64,000 nucleotides of DNA from the NCBI GenBank assembly GCA_021613375.1, contig CM038705.1, positions 6,404,864 through 6,468,863 of the forward strand, written 5' to 3'. Under the pieces are notes generated by a model. That model was not told the DNA's origin. It did no database searches and saw nothing but the letters and a program-made list of their open reading frames with translations. Position numbers and translations under genes: made by a program. Shown one piece after another: positions 58,720-64,000 of this stretch (its first letter is position 1; each line of letters opens with the position of its first letter). This DNA is from Megaleporinus macrocephalus. Lineage: Eukaryota > Chordata > Actinopteri > Characiformes > Anostomidae.

Positions 58720-60460
58720 AAGTTGGCTTGAAATCACCCGCTGATAGTAGTGTGTTTGGTGAAGGTGTGTTTTGTAATCAGTGTGTGTGATGTGTAGTGT
58801 ATGTTGTGTAGTGTCTATGTTGTGTAGTGTGTGTGTTGTGTAGGGTGTGTGTAGTGTGTGGTGTGTAGTGTATGTTGTGTAGTGTCTATGTTAAGTAGTA
58901 TGTGTTGTGTAGTGTATGTTGTGTGGTGTCTATGTTGTGTAGTGTGTGTGTTGTGTAGGGTGTGTGTAGTGTGTGTGTTGTGTAGTGTATGTTGTGTAGT
59001 GTCTATGTTGTGTAGTGTGTGTGTGTGTGTTGTGTAGGGTGTGTGTAGTGTGTATGTTGTGTAGTGTGTGTGTGTTTTGTAGGGTGTGTGTAGTGTATGT
59101 TGTGTAGTATGTGTTGTGTAGTGTATGTTGTGTAGTGTCTATGTTAAGTAGTATGTGTTGTGTAGTGTATGTGTTGTGTAGGGTGTGTGTAGTGTGTATG
59201 TTGTGTAGTGTCTATGTTGTGTAGTGTGTGTGTTGTGTAGAGTGTGTGTAGTGTATATTGTGTAGTGTCTATGTTGTGTAGTGTGTGTGTTTTGTAATCA
59301 GTGTGTGTGATGTGTAGTGTATGTTGTGTAGTGTCTATGTTGTGTAGTGTGTGTGTGTTGTGTAGGGTGTGTGTAGTGTGTGTTGTGTAGTGTATGTTGT
59401 GTAGTGTCTATGTTAAGTAGTATGTGTTGTGTAGTGTGTGTTGTGTAGTGTATGTTGTGTAGTGTGTGTCTTGTGTAGGGTGTGTGTAGTGTGTGTGTTG
59501 TGTTGTGTAGTGTGTGTTGTGTAGTGTATGTTGTGTAGTATGTGTTGTGTAGTGTATGTTGTGTGGTGTGTGTTGTGTAGTGTATGTTGTGTAGTGTCTA
59601 TGTTAAGTAGTATGTGTTGTGTAGTGTATGTTGTGTGGTGTCTATGTTGTGTAGTGTGTGTCTTGTGTAGTGTATGTTGTGTAGTGTCTATGTTGTGTAG
59701 TGTGTGTGTGTTGTGTAGGGTGTGTGTAGTGTGTATGTTGTGTAGTGTCTATGTTGTGTAGTGTGTGTGTGTTTTGTAGGGTGTGTGTAGTGTATGTTGT
59801 GTAGTGTGTGTGTTGTGTAGGGTGTGTGTAGTGTATGTTGTGTAGTGTCTATGTTGTGTAGTGTGTGTGTTGTGTAGGGTGTGTGTAGTGTGTATGTTGT
59901 GTAGTGTCTATGTTGTGTAGTGTGTGTTGTGTAGGGTGTGTGTAGTGTATGTTGTGTAGTGTCTATGTTGTGTAGTGTGTGTGTGTTGTGTAGGGTGTGT
60001 GTATGTTGTGTAGTGTCTATGTTGTGTAGTGTGTGTGTTGTGTAGGGTGTGTGTAGTGTCTATGTTGTGTAGTGTATGTTGTGTAGTGTGTGTGTTGTGT
60101 AGGGTGTGTGTAGTGTATGTTGTGTAGTGTCTATGTTGTGTAGTGTGTGTGTTGTGTAATCTGTGTGTGGTCTAGTCTGTGGTGTGTAGGTCTGTTTAAT
60201 GAGTGTCTGTTCTCTCAACATTCCGCCATTCATTCCTATGGGGCCAAATTCCTTGTTTGAATGCCGTTTTCTGGAAAACCGTAGTTCGGATCGCTAAGAA
60301 AAATACAAGCATAAATCTGCGCTATAGGACCTACGATTTCTTGGTTCTAGCTTGAAAATTGTGGGAGAAGTAGCGTTTACTTTTTTGAGCGTAGAATAAT
60401 AATAATAAAAAGAAGAAGAAGATTATGAAGAACAGTAAGTTGACTCTTTCAAGCCAACTT
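58720..60460. mobile_element. Inverted-repeat element carrying a GT-rich minisatellite
   Basis: AAGTTGGCTTGAAA (58720-58733) and its exact complement TTTCAAGCCAACTT (60447-60460) bound the segment. The right side has unique sequence (GAATGCCGTTTTCTGGAAAA, then AATAATAATAAAAAGAAG). The same terminus is a common repeat end in fish, to my recollection. No coding capacity. Confidence 0.65.
58775..60190. repeat. GT-rich minisatellite
   Basis: About 1.4 kb is made of shuffled short units such as TGTGTAGTGTATGTTG, TAGTGTCTATGT and TGTGTAGGGTGTGTGTAG. The plus strand is almost free of C except in the TCTATG unit, so there is strong strand asymmetry. A Cys/Val frame at 59528-59761 is an artefact. Confidence 0.92.
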
Positions 60461-60814
60461 GATAAAAAGAAAAAGGAACACTTGAACAAATCAAAATCAA
60501 AATGAACAGTCAGTGTGCTGAGATCATGTGACCTTTTAAACCAGGAGAAAAGACTGTTGTGCTGTAAATGACCTTAAAATCTTAAACCAGTGAACAGTTC
60601 ACAGTTCAAACTGTTTGAACTATACAAATATATAGTTCAAGCTATTGAAGTCTACCTATTGACTTACACAATATGCCAAACTTCTAATAGCAATGAAAAG
60701 TTGCTATTAAAACATTTTTATTTATATTTAGGAATTTTAGAAAAAATTATAAATTTTTAGGTTTATAAATAGCACCACTGGTTTTATATTTATATTATTA
60801 TAATTATTGTTATA

Positions 60815-60890
60815 TTATTATCCATCCATTATCTTCCGCCTAATCCCGCTAGTCAGGGTCTCGGTGGCAGATAATGGATGGATGGATAGT
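60815..60890. repeat. Inverted repeat fragment (ATCCATCCATTATC type)
   Basis: TATCCATCCATTATCT and AGATAATGGATGGATGGATA face each other around CTTCCGCCTAATCCCGC, a very common fish interspersed repeat end. Confidence 0.75.
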
Positions 60891-60894
60891 ATAT

Positions 60895-61095
60895 AGTGGA
60901 TAATGTCAACACATGAGCCACCGTTTACATTGTGTGACAGTTATGTGATAAATGGACCAATAGAAATGCTCCAAAATAGCTTTCAATGAAAAATTCTGGT
61001 TCCATTGACTTACATTGAAAGTAAAGACAGGTTTTGTTCTCTCCTGTAAAGCTGCCATCTGGGAAATACTTATTTTTCTTTGGACAGCGGCGATT
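60895..61095 (-). repeat. Interspersed repeat family A, reverse copy
   Basis: TAAATGGACCAATAGAAATG, CTCCAAAATAGCTTTC and GGTTCCATTGACTTACATTG match the family. Confidence 0.85.
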
Positions 61096-61359
61096 AGTTT
61101 GGTCTTGTTTAATGTTTAATAAGTAGATTAAATATGAGATATTATGGGATGTTATATCTGTGTTTGTGCCTCGTTGTTGTTTCTATTATTTTAATAATAA
61201 TAATTCATGCAACACAAGGTTTAATTCATACACAAACTCAGTTTACTCGAGTGTGTCGGTCCTTTGCTCTGATCTTCTGGCTTTAGTCGTGATGGTTGTG
61301 CGAGTGTGTAAAGGAGTGCGGAGGGAAAGGAAGACGCACACGCTTGGCTGGGTTGTATT

Positions 61360-62911
61360 AAATGTTCTAGATGTTTTATTGGTGTTGATTTCATTGCTTT
61401 CGAACACTTGCCTCTACAATTTGTTATCATATTTAGTATTCGCTTCTTTCTTTAGTCTCACCCCCCACACCTCTCTGAGATGGAGGCAGCCTGAGGCAGA
61501 CTGCTACAGCGCACTGTCCCCCGCCACACACACTCACTCACTCACTCACTCACACACAAATACACATATACACACTCTCTCACACACACACACACACGCG
61601 CAGCACAAGACCTGGGGCGGCTCCACGCACTCGTTTCCTGATAAAACCAGCAGTTAAAGGCCTCCACACACCAGGTTCACTGCTTGGGGGCCGGCCTACC
61701 GTACATACAGCTCCTTCATTGGGTTGTACTAACAGGGAACGGAAAAAACAAGACCTCGGCTTCTTCTCCGGAAGCCGGGCCACGTGATAACGAGCGACTG
61801 GCGGCGGTCCGCTGATATGAGAACCACGGTGGAGAGACCAAGCAGAACCTGGTGTTCACGGAGTCACGATGGCAGTAGAACCAGAAACGCCGCCAGGCAA
61901 CGAGCTGGTTCTCTGCTGACCGGTACCTGAGAGCAGACGTTCCGCCCTCGAGCTCCACTCGTGTAACAGTCGGTCAACGCTTCAGTGCCTTCGCTTCCCA
62001 ACGTGATGGACGTGATATTATATATTATATATATGATCTTATTTCATTTCTAAAACTGTATGAGGTTGTATTAGAAAGAAAGGGATGGTGGGTGGGTGGG
62101 GGGGGGGGGTGAAGGGGTGGGGATAGGTCACCGTAGCGGAGAACGCGAAGGACGCGAGGACGAAACCAGGGTATACGCAGTCATGTGGACACGCCTCCCT
62201 CCGCTTATTAAATTATTATTATTATTATTATTAAAAAAATATACAGAATCATCAAAGCAGAACACAGAGAGGTGACAAACGGGGACAAAATAGAGAGAGA
62301 AGTGTTAAAAAAGAAAAAGTGGGGGACGGGGGGGACGCGTCAAAGTGTCTTCTCTCGGAGTCGTAGCCAGAGTCTGCCGCAAGTCGTGTGATCCGTGTAC
62401 CCGTGTGCGCGACTGGAGGACAGGTGGAGTGATGGGAGCAGGAAGGAGGGGTAGGGGACGTGAGGAAAGGGTGGGACGGGGGGGGGCGGAGGGGCTGGCC
62501 CTCGGTTGGCCGAGCATTCACACACTCACACACTGGTTCTGCGTCGAAAGCTCCTCTCGGATCTACATAACGGTTATGCAGCTGCCATTGGTAAATATAT
62601 AATATGTACACACCCGAGTGAAAAGACATGCAAAGAGTACTATAGGGCGATGTTGGGGGGAGGTTCGGGGGGAGGTGGGGTTTGGTAGGAGGTGGGCCGA
62701 AGGTGCCTCGTTTTTTTTTCTTTTCTTTTTTTTTTGGTGTGTGTGTGTGTTTGTTTTCTTTGGGGCAGACATGGTGTTGGCTCTAAGCAGCTGTCTCTCT
62801 GAATGGGGAGGTTTAGAGAGCGCGCTTGGGCGTCTCCGACGGGGACGGAGGGACGAGGAGTAGAAGAAACATGGAAGATGTAGGGGCGTGAGTAAAGAAG
62901 GAATTCGTCGA
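61360..62911 (-). other. atp1a3: 3' UTR of the Na+/K+-ATPase alpha gene
   Basis: This region follows the stop codon at 62912-62914. It is relatively GC-rich, with G-runs at 62098-62110 and 62475-62490, and lacks the AT repeats on both sides. The complement of TTTATT at 61375-61380 gives an AATAAA, so the UTR may be about 1.5 kb. Open frames inside it on either strand are low-complexity and not credible as genes. Confidence 0.5.
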
Positions 62912-62940
62912 TCAATAGTACGTCTCCTTTTCCACCCAAC
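62912..62940 (-). CDS. atp1a3: Na+/K+-ATPase alpha subunit, terminal coding exon (probably atp1a3)
   Basis: Read on the minus strand, 29 nt after the acceptor CTCTCCTGCAG give (G)GWVEKETYY and TGA (complement of 62912-62914). GWVEKETYY-stop is the invariant C-terminus of vertebrate Na+/K+-ATPase alpha subunits, and in these genes it is carried by a very short last exon (established). The final Tyr pair contributes to the C-terminal control of Na+ binding. The tail does not separate alpha1, 2 and 3. atp1a3 is chosen because ATP1A3 sits next to RABAC1 in mammals. All other exons must lie beyond 64000; none was found in 62941-64000. Confidence 0.85.
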
Positions 62941-62945
62941 CTGCA

Positions 62946-62972
62946 GGAGAGAGAGAGAGAGAGAGAGAGATT
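62946..62972. repeat. (GA)n microsatellite forming the ATPase terminal-exon polypyrimidine tract
   Basis: On the minus strand this is an uninterrupted (TC)n run followed by CTGCAG and the 29-nt terminal exon. It occupies the position of the splice-acceptor polypyrimidine tract. Confidence 0.85.
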
Positions 62973-63406
62973 TGAATTAAGTGGAAGTTTTTAATTGGAA
63001 ATTCAATTAACTCTAACAATTCAATTAAAGAATACACATGAGTTCAAATATCCAAAGAGCCTTTATGATCAGTTAGAACAAATAAAAGAGAGAGAAACCG
63101 ATACGACAAGATACTCAACTAAGAATTATTTTTAATTACCGAGAGCTAAAACTAACCATATGAGCAGAACAGTGATTTATAGAGCTATTAATAAGTGGAA
63201 CTCCTTACCTGACTCACTGCTCATCACTGATAATACAATACTATTTAAAAAACTACTAAATCTAAATCATTCTGATCATAAAACTAAATAAATAAAGGTT
63301 AAAAGTAGAGTTCAAGGTGAATAGAGGGTTTATTGGGATTATAATAAAACTTATCTATTTTTATTTATTTATTATTTATTATTATTCTTCATTTTGTATA
63401 CATCTG

Positions 63407-63407
<1 letters not shown>

Positions 63408-63484
<77 letters not shown>

Positions 63485-63509
63485 GGAGTATGTTCTTTTC
63501 TTTTTCTTT

Positions 63510-63573
<64 letters not shown>
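63408..63573. repeat. Paired (AT)n microsatellites
   Basis: Two long AT tracts are separated by ACATGGAGTATGTTCTTTTC-type sequence. Tyr-Ile frames on both strands are artefacts. Confidence 0.95.
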
Positions 63574-63579
<6 letters not shown>

Positions 63580-63879
63580 TGTATATATTCTTTTTATACA
63601 TTTGGAATATACATAGAATAAGTTCTATGTATATGTGTGTTTTATGTTTGATGGACCCCAGGAAGAATAGCTGCTGTTTCTATAGGAGCTAATGGGGATC
63701 CAAATAAAATAAACAAATAAACAGAGACAAACGGAACTCTCAAGTTAAAGCAACTTTCTGTTTTTTTAGGTTGTAGTCACCTCATCAGAAGTCACCTCAA
63801 CAAGTGAACCCATCTCAGATCTAGTGGGAATATATAAACTTTGGAAAGGTGCTAAATAAAGAATGTTTATTTTAAACAT

Positions 63880-64000
63880 GGTTGGACCAATAGAAATGCT
63901 CCAAAATAGCTTGGAGAAAATTCAGGTCCCATTGACTTCCATTACAAGTTTGGTCTCTCCTGTAAAGCAGCCATACTTGTTTTTCATTGGACAGCGATGA
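63880..64000 (-). repeat. Interspersed repeat family A, reverse copy, cut by window end
   Basis: GGACCAATAGAAATGCTCC, CCAAAATAGCTTGGAG and CCCATTGACTTCCATT match the other copies. It ends in TTCATTGGACAGCGATGA, a text also seen near the other copies. Confidence 0.85.

Larger units (their letters stand above)
62943..64000 (-). other. atp1a3: Partial last intron of the Na+/K+-ATPase alpha gene
   Basis: The intron preceding the terminal exon continues past the window end. It contains (AT)n tracts at 63408-63481 and 63512-63573 and a reverse family A copy from 63880. No further ATPase exon was found. Confidence 0.75.

Noticed and set aside
59528..59761. 77-residue frame of Cys, Val, Met and Leu
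   Set aside because: It is a translation of the GT-rich minisatellite.
62252..62939. Frames of 60-125 residues on both strands near the ATPase stop codon
   Set aside because: They fall in the 3' UTR, are Pro/Ser/Gly/Arg-rich from G- and C-runs, and one overlaps the true terminal exon in a different frame.
62943..64000. Further Na+/K+-ATPase exons upstream of the terminal exon
   Set aside because: Looked for the preceding exon with the FPYSLLIFVYDE-type motif on the minus strand; only microsatellites and a family A repeat were found.

Overview
This window looks like chromosomal DNA of a ray-finned (teleost) fish. The grounds are spliced vertebrate genes with GT-AG introns, very abundant (AT)n, (GT)n, (GA)n and (ATT)n microsatellites, decayed Tc1-like transposons, many small inverted-repeat elements, and the gene set itself. 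Three protein-coding genes can be supported by reading exons directly. dedd2 is on the minus strand (coding exons between 34473 and 19513). rabac1 is on the plus strand (coding exons between 40719 and 50511). The last coding exon and 3' UTR of a Na+/K+-ATPase alpha subunit are on the minus strand (stop at 62912-62914), most likely atp1a3. The first two reconstruct as uninterrupted reading frames of 362 and 189 residues, with intron phases that agree at every junction. No tRNA, rRNA, CRISPR array or prokaryotic feature was seen.

Layout. 1-6.2 kb is AT-rich repeat: duplicated microsatellite blocks, several copies of one interspersed repeat and a tandem array at 4.2-5.7 kb, with one small GC-rich island at 2.1-2.5 kb. 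6.2-9.4 kb holds two CpG-rich blocks separated by duplicated AT microsatellites; it may be the promoter region of a gene to the left, but no exon could be proven. 9.5-14 kb is a duplicated and tandemly repeated region that includes an array of CTCF-like motifs. 14-19.4 kb is mostly unassigned intergenic sequence downstream of dedd2. 19.5-36.1 kb is dedd2, dominated by an 11.4-kb third coding-region intron. 36.1-38.5 kb lies between the divergently transcribed dedd2 and rabac1 and includes a 50-bp tandem CCAAT/CRE promoter module. 38.5-50.5 kb is rabac1, whose introns carry several inverted-repeat DNA elements and a Tc1 copy. 50.5-61.3 kb is the convergent interval between rabac1 and the ATPase gene and is almost all repeats: an AT-rich palindrome, a Tc1 fragment, a 45-bp minisatellite with higher-order structure, a perfect 249-bp duplication and a GT-rich minisatellite inside an inverted-repeat element. 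61.3-64 kb is the ATPase 3' UTR, terminal exon and part of the preceding intron.

The genes do not form a pathway. dedd2 encodes a nuclear/nucleolar death-effector-domain protein, rabac1 a Golgi/ER prenylated-Rab receptor, and the ATPase gene a plasma-membrane ion pump. Their proximity is conserved synteny: the human orthologues RABAC1, ATP1A3 and DEDD2 lie close together on chromosome 19q13. The most interesting non-genic signals are the CTCF-like motif array, the CCAAT-CRE tandem module, near-perfect long hairpins that share the end TTCCACCTTAAA, and a (GA)n microsatellite that serves as the polypyrimidine tract of the ATPase terminal exon. No new multi-gene system was found.
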